Source: Pseudothioclava sp033100795 (GTDB lineage Bacteria; Pseudomonadota; Alphaproteobacteria; Rhodobacterales; Rhodobacteraceae). Taken from it: DNA of 64,000 bases. Shown here in pieces: positions 51,611 to 60,269 of the stretch. The DNA lies in the NCBI RefSeq assembly GCF_033100795.1, contig NZ_JAWLVI010000002.1, positions 124,001 to 188,000 of the forward strand, read 5' to 3'. Positions within the stretch are counted from its first letter, which is position 1. Each line of letters opens with the position of its first letter. A program made the translations under genes and the position numbers. The notes beneath the pieces were generated by a model, which saw nothing but the letters and a program-made list of their open reading frames with translations, was not told the DNA's origin and made no database searches.

Positions 51611-52369
51611 GTGGAACGCGCGCACCATCTTATGCTGGAAGGGGCGGGCGAGCACCTAAAGGTCGTCTGCCCCGAATTTTTTGCAACGCTGCTTCAGGCA
51701 ACGCTGAACGGTTGGGCCATTACGCTCGCGCCCGAGCATCATCATAGCGTCGACATCCTTGTCGCCTATGAGGATGAAGTGTTCCAGATTGATGCTCTGG
51801 TGCTGGATGCTCCGCGCCAGCATCGCGATATGATTGACACCCTGAACGAGTTTTTCCTGTGTCTGAGCTATCTGCTTTGCGCAGCTAAACCGAGCACAAT
51901 CCTTCTGCATTGCGCGGCCTTTGTTGAGGGTAGCCAGAACCATATTGTGGTCGGTGAGAAAAACCGGGGGAAATCTACTCTGGTTTACCAGAAGGCAGCA
52001 GGTGGCACGAAGATTCTGGCTGATGACCTGTTGCTGTGGGATGTGCCGGAGGGTGTTTTTATGACGCTCGGGTTGCCTTTGCGTATGCGTCGCCCCCTGT
52101 TCGGCTTGGCCGAGCATCCTGACCACAAGCAAAAGTTTCTTGCCGGACGTTCGATTGCCTATTCCCGGGCGGGCGGGTTCAATATCGCCGGAGTAGGGGA
52201 GTGTTTTGCGCTCGATGCTTTGTTCGAGCTGTCGCAAGAGCGCGTTGCGCAGAAGGTCAACCTTCTGAAACTGCGACCTGCGCTCAAAAAGTTCAGTATT
52301 GCGCCCACATTCTCAACCCTGAAGAAGTCACAGCTTTCACCGGACGGAGCAGATGGCCAAGACGCTTAA
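51611..52369 (+). CDS. HPr kinase/phosphorylase-like P-loop protein
   Basis: 252 residues, GTG start. A Walker A motif GEKNRGKST is at residues 115-123 with CAAFVEGSQNHIVVG leading into it, and KILADDLLLWD follows about 15 residues later. This order (P-loop, then xSDD/ADD) matches HprK C-terminal kinase domains and the HprK-like proteins of some peptide-modification clusters. It lacks the N-terminal HprK domain. Its substrate is unknown; HPr is not encoded here. It overlaps the PepSY gene by 17 bases, showing tight coupling. Confidence 0.75.
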   Translation: MERAHHLMLEGAGEHLKVVCPEFFATLLQATLNGWAITLAPEHHHSVDILVAYEDEVFQIDALVLDAPRQHRDMIDTLNEFFLCLSYLLCAAKPSTILLHCAAFVEGSQNHIVVGEKNRGKSTLVYQKAAGGTKILADDLLLWDVPEGVFMTLGLPLRMRRPLFGLAEHPDHKQKFLAGRSIAYSRAGGFNIAGVGECFALDALFELSQERVAQKVNLLKLRPALKKFSIAPTFSTLKKSQLSPDGADGQDA

Positions 52370-52928
52370 ATACCTCAGAACGCTTCACTCGTGGTTGGGG
52401 TTGCTGGTCATCCCGTGGGTCTTGATGTTCGGGTTGACCGGATTTTATCTCAATCATCAGGATTTCATTCTGGGGCTTTTGCCGGGTGAGAAGTTTGATG
52501 AAAGTGCCTTGGCTGCAGTCCAGCTTGACGAGCCGCTGACACTTGCGCAGGCCAAAGAAATTGCTGATGCCTATTGGCCTGACGATGCCGCCACGGCGTC
52601 CGCTTTGGTTAATTACCACGGGTTTCGTGCCTACCGCTTCGATAAGCCAAAAGGGCAAGTGATCGTTTCGGTCGCGACGGGTCACTTTTACACGAAAACA
52701 CGCGCGGTGCGGACAACCTACTCCCCGAGCGGGGAGGTTCTGGATCGCTGGTATTATTGGAAATACATTTTCGGGATACTGCATAAAACCGGTTGGTTCG
52801 ATTTCGGGTTCAAGACGCTGCTTGCGGATATAACTGCGCTGGCCTTTATCGTCTTTGGTCTGAGCGGCATCGTAATCTGGGGGTTGCCCCGCTATAAAAG
52901 AGCCCTGCGGCTTTTGCGACTGCGCTAG
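52353..52928 (+). CDS. PepSY-type membrane protein
   Basis: 191 residues. The N-terminal LRTLHSWLGLLVIPWVLMFG then LTGFYLNH is the first helix of PepSY-associated TM proteins, and a second helix (ALAFIVFGLSGIVIWGL) closes the protein. The region between (about 40-150) has a PepSY-like periplasmic part ending YYWKYIFGILHKTGWFDFG. Histidines near both helices (HSW, NHQ, HKTG) could hold heme, as in related ferric-reductase-like proteins; that is inference. Last gene of the operon, followed by a strong terminator. Confidence 0.8.
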   Translation: MAKTLKYLRTLHSWLGLLVIPWVLMFGLTGFYLNHQDFILGLLPGEKFDESALAAVQLDEPLTLAQAKEIADAYWPDDAATASALVNYHGFRAYRFDKPKGQVIVSVATGHFYTKTRAVRTTYSPSGEVLDRWYYWKYIFGILHKTGWFDFGFKTLLADITALAFIVFGLSGIVIWGLPRYKRALRLLRLR

Positions 52929-53007
52929 GATTTTATGGCCCGTTCTGCGATCAGAGCATTGATCGGATCGACGGAGGGTAATCAATCGCTCTCGACGGGA
53001 AAAGCGA

Positions 53008-53042
53008 AAAGGGGGAGCGTATTGGCCCACCGCTCCCCCTTT
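53008..53042 (+). terminator. Rho-independent terminator after the PepSY gene
   Basis: AAAGGGGGAGCG, an 11-base loop, CGCTCCCCCTTT. A 12-base stem that could work in both directions; it closes the four-gene operon. Confidence 0.85.
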
Positions 53043-53127
53043 CGGGTCACATCCACCGCGATCGGAGTCTACACGCGGTCTTTGTGATATATTGGAGGCG
53101 GTTTTTTCGGTTTCTGGGCCGCCTCCG

Positions 53128-53185
53128 TTATCGCTAACATAACGATTCTCTAGTGCTTGCGCAAGGGAAAGTTTTAGCGCTAAAC
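53128..53185. promoter_or_regulatory. LacI-type operator-like dyads
   Basis: GTTTTAGCGCTAAAC (53171-53185) is an almost perfect dyad with the central CG typical of LacI-family operators, 30 bases before the LacI-type start. GTTATCGCTAAC near 53128-53139 is a second, looser dyad. Autorepression is the likely role. Confidence 0.5.
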
Positions 53186-53214
53186 CTAAAAAAAAGATGA
53201 GAGGACGAACCGCC

Positions 53215-54246
53215 GTGTCCCTGCCCCCTAAAGAAAACCGCCGACCGCTGACCCTGCGCGATGTCTCCGAAGCCTCGGGGGTTTCGGAAATGACCGTCAG
53301 CCGCGTGCTGCGTAATCGCGGCGATGTGTCCGAAGCGACGCGCGAAAAAGTGCTGCAGGCCGCCAAGGCGCTTGGCTATGTGCCAAACAAGATCGCAGGC
53401 GCGTTGGCCTCGCAACGGGTCAATCTGGTGGGGGTGGTCATCCCGTCGCTGTCGAACCTGGTGTTCCCCGAGGTGCTGTCGGGCATCTCGGCAGAGCTGG
53501 AGGACACCGGCCTGCAACCCGTGGTTGGCGTTACCAACTATCTGCCCGAGAAGGAAGAGGCGGTTCTCTACGAGATGCTGTCCTGGCGCCCCTCGGGGAT
53601 TATTGTCGCAGGGCTGGAGCACACGGATACCGCCCGCGCCATGCTTGAGAACTCGGGCATTCCGATTGTCGAGATCATGGATGTCGATGGCACCGGCGTG
53701 GATTCGGTCGTGGGGATTTCGCACCGTCGCGCCGGCTTGCATATGGCCGAAGCGATCCTGAAGGCGGGGTATCGCCGGATCGGCTTTCTGGGCACGAAAA
53801 TGCCGCTCGACCACCGCGCGCGCAAACGCTTTGAGGGGTTCCAGGAGGGGTTGGCGGCGGCGGGCGTTCAGATTGCCGATACCGAGTTCTATTCGGGTGG
53901 ATCGGCGCTGCGGAAGGGCCGCGAGATGACGCAGGCGATGCTGGAGCGCACGCCCGACCTCGATTTCCTGTATTATTCGAACGACATGATCGGCGCGGGC
54001 GGTCTGCTGTATTGTCAGGAAAACGGCATCGATGTGCCCGGCAAGCTCGGGCTTGCGGGCTTTAACGGCGTGGACCTGCTGGAGGGGCTGTCGATGCGGC
54101 TGGCGACGATGGATGCCTGCCGTCGCGAGATTGGGCGCAAGGCCGCCGAGATCATCGCAGGGCGCCCGCATCAAGGGTTGATCGGCGGCGAGGTGATCGA
54201 GCTGGAGCCTGTCATTGATCTGGGCGACACGATCCGCAAGACCTAA
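53215..54246 (+). CDS. LacI-family transcriptional regulator (GntR-like)
   Basis: 343 residues from the GTG at 53215 (GAGAGGA upstream); ATG at 53197 is an alternative. The N-terminal HTH is TLRDVSEASGVSEMTVSRVL, with hinge GYVPNKIAGALAS near 55. The periplasmic-binding-like domain has GVVIPSLSNLVFPEVLSGI and MLSWRPSGIIVAG, close in pattern to the gluconate regulator GntR of E. coli. The effector is probably a sugar or sugar acid, but no catabolic gene is next to it. Its operator-like dyad lies just upstream. Confidence 0.85.
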   Translation: MSLPPKENRRPLTLRDVSEASGVSEMTVSRVLRNRGDVSEATREKVLQAAKALGYVPNKIAGALASQRVNLVGVVIPSLSNLVFPEVLSGISAELEDTGLQPVVGVTNYLPEKEEAVLYEMLSWRPSGIIVAGLEHTDTARAMLENSGIPIVEIMDVDGTGVDSVVGISHRRAGLHMAEAILKAGYRRIGFLGTKMPLDHRARKRFEGFQEGLAAAGVQIADTEFYSGGSALRKGREMTQAMLERTPDLDFLYYSNDMIGAGGLLYCQENGIDVPGKLGLAGFNGVDLLEGLSMRLATMDACRREIGRKAAEIIAGRPHQGLIGGEVIELEPVIDLGDTIRKT

Positions 54247-54257
54247 CATATGCCCGC

Positions 54258-55079
54258 CTACTGGCGGGCTCCCCAGCTGATAGAGGCATATTGGCGGGTG
54301 TAAAACTCGCCCATCAGGCCGACCATCAACAATGCCAGCCCCACATAAAGCGGGTATTGCCAGCTTGAAAAATGCGGGTTGTAGTTGATGAAGGCGAAGC
54401 CCCGCGTCTGGTCGATGGTGTGGAACAGCGGGTTCCAGTCGAACAGAACCAGCATCTTGTGCGGCAAGGTATTCGCCAGAAACATCTTGCCCGAAGCGAT
54501 CATGTTCACGCGCGAATAGACGGACTGGATAATCCCCACAATGTCGGGCGCCCAAGGCTTGATGGCCAGAAATACCATGCCGATGGCAACGCCGGTGAAC
54601 CACGACAGCAACAGCATCGCGAAGGCGCCAAGCAGATTGTAAATCTCGATATGGTTGACCGCGACGTGGTAGAAATACAGCACAACCGTAGCCGAAAGCA
54701 CCTGTATATACAGCACCCCTAACGCCGCCGAGGTTATCGACACCGCCGTTGTCATCGGGGCGTGTTTCATCATCTGGGAGGTCGGCCCCTCGGATCCGAA
54801 CACCGCGCCCGTCGCCTTGGTGTGCGTCATGAACATGAAAATCCCGCTCATCACATAGAGCAGGAAACCCCCGCGAATGGCCGCCCTGCGCATCCCCAGA
54901 AGGTCGATCATCACATAAAAGGACAACACCAGAAGCACGGTCTGGAACATGTTCATCAGCAAACCGAGCAACGCATTCCCGTGCGAGCGGCGCACAGATC
55001 GCACCGTCGCGTGATAGATCAGCTCCAGCAAGCTGAAGGTCGATCCAAGTGTGGAATTGCTGCGTTCTGCCCTGAACAT
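54258..55079 (-). CDS. ABC-2 type polysaccharide export permease
   Basis: 273 residues with six hydrophobic segments, for example LLMNMFQTVLLVLSFYVMID, ITSAALGVLYIQVLSATVVL and AFAMLLLSWFTGVAIGMVFL. The pattern around NMIASGKMFLANTLP and LFDWNPLFHTIDQTRGFAFI resembles KpsM/BexB/CtrC-type permeases that export capsular polysaccharide. The matching ATPase and periplasmic partners are not in this window. It is divergent from cysQ and convergent with the LacI-type regulator. Confidence 0.82.
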   Translation of the reverse strand: MFRAERSNSTLGSTFSLLELIYHATVRSVRRSHGNALLGLLMNMFQTVLLVLSFYVMIDLLGMRRAAIRGGFLLYVMSGIFMFMTHTKATGAVFGSEGPTSQMMKHAPMTTAVSITSAALGVLYIQVLSATVVLYFYHVAVNHIEIYNLLGAFAMLLLSWFTGVAIGMVFLAIKPWAPDIVGIIQSVYSRVNMIASGKMFLANTLPHKMLVLFDWNPLFHTIDQTRGFAFINYNPHFSSWQYPLYVGLALLMVGLMGEFYTRQYASISWGARQ

Positions 55080-55209
55080 CGCCCACCTGCGCCAAAATAC
55101 CGATCACGAAACTATCGTGGAAAACTTGCTGTTCTCTTGATGGCGCATCATAAGGGGGCAACAGGTTTATGGCAATTCACGGCCGGTTCAGCGGCCAAAG
55201 TGGGGAAAT

Positions 55210-56007
55210 ATGGATTTCGAGCGTCTCGAACAGGTCATGCGGACACTGGCTCTGGAGGCTGGCGACAAGATCATGGAGATCTACAACTCTCCGGAGTTCG
55301 AGGTCAAAACCAAGTCTGACGCCTCTCCTGTGACCGCCGCAGACGAGGCCGCGGACGCGCTGATTTCGACGGGCCTGCGCGCGGCATTCCCCGATGTGGC
55401 CCTTGTGACCGAAGAGCAGGCCGCGAGCCACGGGCAATCCGTCGATACCTTCCTGATCGTCGATCCGCTGGATGGAACCAAAGAGTTCATCAACCGTCGT
55501 GGCGAGTTCACCGTGAATATCGCCTATGTGCGCGAGGGCGTTCCCCTGCGCGGTGTCGTTTACGCTCCCGCGATCGGGCGGCTGTTCTATACCCGTGCGG
55601 ATGGCGCAGCGGTCGAGGAAATCGGCCCCGAGTTCGACAAGGCATCCGCGGGTGAGCAGCGCCCGATGTCTGTCTCGATGCCCGACAACCGCGCGCTGAT
55701 GGTCGTCGCCTCGAAATCGCACCGCGATCAGGCGACCGACGATTACATCGGCCAGTATTCGGTGCAGGACATGACCTCGGCAGGATCGTCGCTGAAATTC
55801 TGCCTTGTCGCCAGCGGCGAAGCAGACCTGTATCCGCGCCTAGGCCGCACGATGGAATGGGACACCGCCGCAGGGGATGCCGTTCTGCGCGGCGCGGGCG
55901 GCGAGATGATCCGCTTCGATGACCACGCCCCCTTCGCCTATGGCAAGCCCGGCTTCGCCAATCCCTTCTTCATCGCCTATGCCCCCGGCGTTCTTCTGGT
56001 GAAATAA
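55210..56007 (+). CDS. cysQ: 3'(2'),5'-bisphosphate nucleotidase CysQ
   Basis: 265 residues. It hydrolyses PAP, left after PAPS-dependent sulfation or reduction, to AMP. Metal ligands are in VTEEQAA near residue 63 and DPLDGTKEF at residues 85-93; the C-terminal block is WDTAAGDAVLRGAGGEM. The start follows GGGGAAAT. Its stop overlaps the kdsB start by one base. A PAP phosphatase beside a sulfotransferase gene fits a polysaccharide sulfation role, though CysQ also serves sulfate assimilation. Confidence 0.93.
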   Translation: MDFERLEQVMRTLALEAGDKIMEIYNSPEFEVKTKSDASPVTAADEAADALISTGLRAAFPDVALVTEEQAASHGQSVDTFLIVDPLDGTKEFINRRGEFTVNIAYVREGVPLRGVVYAPAIGRLFYTRADGAAVEEIGPEFDKASAGEQRPMSVSMPDNRALMVVASKSHRDQATDDYIGQYSVQDMTSAGSSLKFCLVASGEADLYPRLGRTMEWDTAAGDAVLRGAGGEMIRFDDHAPFAYGKPGFANPFFIAYAPGVLLVK

Positions 56008-56807
56008 TGACCGTCCTCATCGTCATCCCTGCGCGCTACGCCTCGACCCGCTATCCGGCCAAGCCGCTGGTGCCGCTGACCGGCGCAAGCGGGGTCAGCA
56101 AGACCCTGATCCGCCGTAGCTGGGATGCAGCGATGGCTGTTTCCTGCGCGACCAAAGTGGTTGTTGCAACCGATGACGACCGCATCCGCGCCGAGGCCGA
56201 GGGCTTTGGCGCCGAGGTCGTGATGACCTCGGAAAGCTGCGGCAACGGCACCGAGCGCTGCGCCGAAGCCTATGCCAACCTTGGCGAAACCTATGACATT
56301 GTCGTCAACCTGCAGGGCGACGCCCCCCTGACTCCCGCATGGTTCATCGAAGACCTGGTCGAGGGGCTGCGCCAGAACGACTGGGCCGAGCTGGCAACGC
56401 CCGTTTTGCGCTGCGAGGGCGAGATGCTGGCGAGCCTGCGCGAGGACCGCCACCACGGGCGCGTTGGCGGCACAACCGCTGTCTTCGGTGCAGGCAATCG
56501 CGGGCTTTATTTCTCGAAAGAGGTGATTCCCTTCACCGGCGAGAGCTATCTGCCGCACGAGATGACGCCCGTCTTCCATCACGTCGGCGTTTACGCCTAT
56601 CGGCCCGACACTCTGGCGGCTTATCCGTCATGGCCGATTGGCCCGCTTGAACGCCTTGAAGGGCTGGAGCAATTGCGGTTCCTCGAAAACGGGCGCGCGG
56701 TTCTGTGCGCCGAGGTCGAAGCCCGTGGGCGCCAGTTCTGGGAGCTGAATAACCCCTCGGACGTGCCGCGGATCGAGGCAATGATGGCGGAGATGGGGCT
56801 GGAGTAA
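56007..56807 (+). CDS. kdsB: 3-deoxy-manno-octulosonate cytidylyltransferase
   Basis: 266 residues. It activates Kdo as CMP-Kdo for LPS or capsule linker synthesis. The nucleotide-binding loop IPARYASTRYPAKPLVPLTG is at the N-terminus, followed by VVVATDDDRI near residue 50, NLQGDAPLTPAWFIEDL near 102 (acidic metal site) and HHVGVYAYRPDTL near 192. Length is slightly above the usual ~250. Joined to cysQ by an overlapping stop-start. Confidence 0.93.
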   Translation: MTVLIVIPARYASTRYPAKPLVPLTGASGVSKTLIRRSWDAAMAVSCATKVVVATDDDRIRAEAEGFGAEVVMTSESCGNGTERCAEAYANLGETYDIVVNLQGDAPLTPAWFIEDLVEGLRQNDWAELATPVLRCEGEMLASLREDRHHGRVGGTTAVFGAGNRGLYFSKEVIPFTGESYLPHEMTPVFHHVGVYAYRPDTLAAYPSWPIGPLERLEGLEQLRFLENGRAVLCAEVEARGRQFWELNNPSDVPRIEAMMAEMGLE

Positions 56808-56998
56808 CCCAGAATATACGCTCTATATCAATGACCTAGCGCGGGCGCGACAAAACGCCCGTCGTCTGGCGACAACACATTCGGCAAAAAATGTCTCATC
56901 GCGGGGGTTTACCCTGTTATCTCTTGAGCACACCCGAACAAGTATCTTAAAATGTTAATGATTATGACTGTAACAAGTCCTGTGAATAAAGGTGAACT

Positions 56999-57895
56999 AT
57001 GACACGCAAGGTAACCAAAGCGATCTTCCCCGTCGCCGGTCTCGGCACGCGCTTTCTTCCTGCGACCAAATCCATTCCGAAGGAAATCCTGACGCTGGTT
57101 GACCGCCCGCTGATCCAATACGCGATCGACGAGGCGCGCGAGGCCGGAATCAAGGAATTCATCTTCGTGACCTCGCGCGGGAAATCCGCGCTGGAGGATT
57201 ATTTCGACGATGCGCCCGAGCTGGAACGCACCCTCAAGAAGAAGGGCAAGCAAGACCTGCTGAACGAGCTGCAAAATACCAATATGGACTCGGGCGCCAT
57301 CGCCTATGTCCGCCAGAACCGCCCGCAGGGTCTGGGCCACGCGGTCTGGTGTGCGCGCCGGATGCTTGGCACGAACGAGAGCTTTGCCGTTATCCTGACC
57401 GATGACGTGATTGCGGCGGACAAGCCCTGCCTGCAACAGATGGTCGAGGCCCATGCCGAAACCGGCGGCAACGTCGTCGCGGCGATGGAGGTTCCTCATT
57501 CGAAAACCTCGTCCTACGGTATCCTTGATATTGCCGAGGACATGGGGTCGATGGTTAAGGTCAAAGGCATGGTCGAAAAACCCGATGCCGACAAAGCGCC
57601 CTCGAACCTTGCCGTGATCGGACGTTATATCCTGACGCCCGAGGTGATGAAGAACCTGAACAAGATCAAGCAGGGCGCAGGTGGCGAGATCCAGCTGACC
57701 GACGCCATCGCGGAAGAGATCGTCAAGGGCAATCCGGTTTATGGTTTCCGCTTCCGTGGACAGCGCTATGACTGCGGCTCCAAGGCGGGATTTCTGCAAG
57801 CAACGGTGGCCTTTGGCCTCCAGCGCCCCGATCTGCGTGACGAGTTTTCGGCCTATCTTCAGGATGCGCTCTCGCTGCAAACCGCCGCCGAATAA
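56999..57895 (+). CDS. galU: UTP-glucose-1-phosphate uridylyltransferase
   Basis: 298 residues. It makes UDP-glucose, a precursor of surface glycans. The signature KAIFPVAGLGTRFLPATKSI is at the N-terminus, followed by PKEILTLVDRPLIQYAIDEA, GHAVWCARRMLG near 115 and LTDDVIAADKPCL near 132. GGEIQLTDAIAEEI near 222 and YDCGSKAGFLQA near 255 are also conserved. The ATG follows AAAGGTG. A strong terminator follows, so it is a separate unit from the transferase genes. Confidence 0.96.
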   Translation: MTRKVTKAIFPVAGLGTRFLPATKSIPKEILTLVDRPLIQYAIDEAREAGIKEFIFVTSRGKSALEDYFDDAPELERTLKKKGKQDLLNELQNTNMDSGAIAYVRQNRPQGLGHAVWCARRMLGTNESFAVILTDDVIAADKPCLQQMVEAHAETGGNVVAAMEVPHSKTSSYGILDIAEDMGSMVKVKGMVEKPDADKAPSNLAVIGRYILTPEVMKNLNKIKQGAGGEIQLTDAIAEEIVKGNPVYGFRFRGQRYDCGSKAGFLQATVAFGLQRPDLRDEFSAYLQDALSLQTAAE

Positions 57896-57919
57896 CCTCT
57901 CCGGTCAGGTTGTGAACTT

Positions 57920-57954
57920 ACGCAGGCGCCCGCTTGGTGCCTGCGTTTTATTTT
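57920..57954 (+). terminator. Rho-independent terminator after galU
   Basis: ACGCAGGC, an 11-base loop, GCCTGCGT, then TTTATTTTG, 24 bases after the galU stop. Confidence 0.88.
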
Positions 57955-58033
57955 GTGCGTTTTCCTTGACGCTGGTAACACGGGCCCGAGTATGCCACCA
58001 AATCCGGCAGGTCAGTGAAGGGTGGGTGGCCCG

Positions 58034-59056
58034 ATGGTGTCACTTGAAAAATTGCGGGAAGCCTATCGTCAGCGCCTGAAGCGTCGCCGTCTGCTTTGGC
58101 GTGCGCTCCGTAGTCGCCACGGGCTGACCCTGCGCAGCGACCGGACGGGCAATATCCACAAGACGGATATTCTCCTGTTTATCTGCCTGCGTAACGAGGC
58201 GCCGCGCCTGCCCTATTTTCTGGAGCATTACCGCAAGCTTGGCGTCAATCATTTCCTTGTCGTAGATAATGCCTCCTCCGATGGGAGCGCAGACCTTCTG
58301 GCCGTGCAGCCCGATGTCTCGCTCTGGCAGACCGCGCGTAGCTATAAGGCCGCGCGCTTCGGGATGGATTGGGTCAACCATCTGCTTGCCCGCTACGGGG
58401 CGGGGCATTGGTGCCTGACAGTCGATGCCGATGAGCTGCTGGTCTACCCGCATTGTGACGCGGCCCCCCTGCCCGTGCTGACCGGCTGGCTTGACCGGCG
58501 GGGCGTGCCGATGATGGCCGCGACAATGCTTGACCTCTACCCCAAGGGGCCGCTGTCAGAGGCGCGCTACTCCGCCGGACAAGATCCGACGGACGCCCTG
58601 CCCTATTTTGATGCGACTGGATACGACCGCACACCCTTGCCGCGCTATCAGGCCACCTCGATCCGCGGCGGCCCGCGCAAGCGGGTGTTCTTTGCCGATC
58701 AGCCCGAGCGCGCCCCCCATCTGCACAAGACGCCGCTGATCCGCTGGCACTGGCGCTATGCCTACCTCAGCTCGACCCATATTGCGCTGCCCGGCAACTT
58801 GAACCGGGGCTTCGACGCCCCCGATCTCCCGACAGGTGTCCTGCTGCACACGAAATTTCTGGACGGTATTATCGAGCGTTCGCGCGAGGAAAAGTCTCGC
58901 GGCGAGCATTTCACCCATTCCGAGCGCTATCACGACTATTACAACGCGATCATCGCCGACCCCGATCTGTGGCACGCAGACGCAGGTCACTACGATGGCC
59001 CCGGACAACTGAAAGACGCGGGACTGATGCAATCCGGCCTCTGGTCAGGGGAATGA
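58034..59056 (+). CDS. GT2-type glycosyltransferase, copy 1
   Basis: 340 residues. The N-terminal 40 residues are basic. The catalytic part has LFICLRNEAPRLPYFLEHYR, HFLVVDNASSDGS near residue 75 and the metal-binding DADEL in CLTVDADELLVYP near 138. A later block, GPRKRVFF through LHKTPLIRWHW, fits the Glyco_tranf_2_4 group. The ATG at 58034 follows AAGGGTGGG. It shares its whole layout with the gene at 59249, so the two are tandem paralogues. The sugar and acceptor are unknown. Confidence 0.82.
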   Translation: MVSLEKLREAYRQRLKRRRLLWRALRSRHGLTLRSDRTGNIHKTDILLFICLRNEAPRLPYFLEHYRKLGVNHFLVVDNASSDGSADLLAVQPDVSLWQTARSYKAARFGMDWVNHLLARYGAGHWCLTVDADELLVYPHCDAAPLPVLTGWLDRRGVPMMAATMLDLYPKGPLSEARYSAGQDPTDALPYFDATGYDRTPLPRYQATSIRGGPRKRVFFADQPERAPHLHKTPLIRWHWRYAYLSSTHIALPGNLNRGFDAPDLPTGVLLHTKFLDGIIERSREEKSRGEHFTHSERYHDYYNAIIADPDLWHADAGHYDGPGQLKDAGLMQSGLWSGE

Positions 59057-59078
59057 TTGTATCTCGTGCAGATACAAT
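59056..59078. repeat. Perfect hairpin after the first transferase
   Basis: ATTGTATCT, loop CGTGC, AGATACAAT: nine paired bases right after the stop codon of the upstream transferase. No T run follows. In the 190-base gap that follows, AAAGGA precedes a 34-codon frame at 59215 that overlaps the next gene. Confidence 0.5.
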
Positions 59079-59248
59079 GGTTTACGCACTCGAAAACTAA
59101 GCGTATTCTTAACCCATCATCGGGCAGGTGATCCGCAGCGGTATCGCTGAACATTCGCGCATGCACAGGTTTCTCGTCATGGGACAATTAACCCTGACGA
59201 AAGGAAACATCTGCATGACTGTATTCTGCGGATCTATAGGGACGGAGC

Positions 59249-60259
59249 GTGAAACTCAGACGGCTCATCAGGCTGCGCAGGCAGCGGCGTCTACAACAAT
59301 TCCGGGCTTTCCGTAAGCGCCGGGAGTTGCGCCCTGTTGCCGACCGCACTGCGCATATCAAATCCGGTGATGTGCTGGTTTTCGTGACGCAGCGGAACGA
59401 GCGTATTCGCCTGCCCTACTTCCTGCGTTACTACCGTAGCATGGGTGTTGCGCATTTCCTGTTCGTGGATAACGACTCGGATGACGGCTCGCGCGAGTAT
59501 CTGGCCGAACAGGCGGATTGCTCGGTCTGGACGACGACGCACTCGTATAAATCTTCGCAGTTCGGGGTCGATTGGATCAACTGGCTCTTGCGCAAATACG
59601 GGGTCGGGCACTGGACGCTGACGCTCGATCCGGACGAGTTCTTCGTCTACCCGTTCTGTGATACGCGCCCGATCGGGGCGCTGACGGACTGGCTCGACAG
59701 CTATGAAATCCGGTCCTTTCCGGCGATGCTTCTGGATATGTATCCGAAAGGGCCGATTGATGCTCAGCCCTATCGTGAAGGCCAGAACCCGTTCGAGATC
59801 GCCTGCTGGTTCGACAGCGGCAACTATATGATTTCGAAAAACAAAAGCATGCAGAATCTGTGGATTCAGGGCGGCGCCCGTGCACGCATGTATTTTCCTG
59901 ACGATCCGGAAAGTGCCCCCTCGCTCAATAAAATCCCGCTGGTTCGATGGGAGCGTGGCTTCGTCTACACCTCGTCTACGCACATGCTTTTGCCGCGCGG
60001 GCTGAACAAGGTTTACGACGAATGGGGCGGTGAGATGGTGTCCGGCTGCCTGTTGCATGCCAAGTTCCTCTCGCCGCTGACCGACAAGGTCGCGGAAGAG
60101 CTGGACCGCCAGCAGCACTACGCCGAATCGCGCGAATATCGCGCCTATGCGGAAACGATGGAGAACCGGACGGACCTTTGGTGCAAATGGTCCGAGCGTT
60201 ACATCAACTGGCGCCAGCTCGAGATTCTCGGGCTGATGTCCAAGGGCAACTGGGCATGA
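59249..60259 (+). CDS. GT2-type glycosyltransferase, copy 2
   Basis: 336 residues, GTG start after GGAG. A very basic N-terminus (KLRRLIRLRRQRRLQQ) precedes VFVTQRNERIRLPYFLRYYR, HFLFVDNDSDDGS near residue 75 and LTLDPDEFFVYPF near 135, in which DPDE replaces the DADE of copy 1. The SSTHMLLPRGLNKVYDEWGG block near 245 matches SSTHIALPGNLNRGFD in copy 1. The two copies differ enough that they probably act on different acceptors. Followed by the GT14-type gene after 10 bases. Confidence 0.82.
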   Translation: MKLRRLIRLRRQRRLQQFRAFRKRRELRPVADRTAHIKSGDVLVFVTQRNERIRLPYFLRYYRSMGVAHFLFVDNDSDDGSREYLAEQADCSVWTTTHSYKSSQFGVDWINWLLRKYGVGHWTLTLDPDEFFVYPFCDTRPIGALTDWLDSYEIRSFPAMLLDMYPKGPIDAQPYREGQNPFEIACWFDSGNYMISKNKSMQNLWIQGGARARMYFPDDPESAPSLNKIPLVRWERGFVYTSSTHMLLPRGLNKVYDEWGGEMVSGCLLHAKFLSPLTDKVAEELDRQQHYAESREYRAYAETMENRTDLWCKWSERYINWRQLEILGLMSKGNWA

Positions 60260-60269
60260 GGGGGCGCGG

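Noticed and set aside
53134..55161. A 675-codon minus-strand open frame
   Set aside because: It is antisense to the LacI-type regulator and out of frame with the real permease gene, which shows regular membrane segments.
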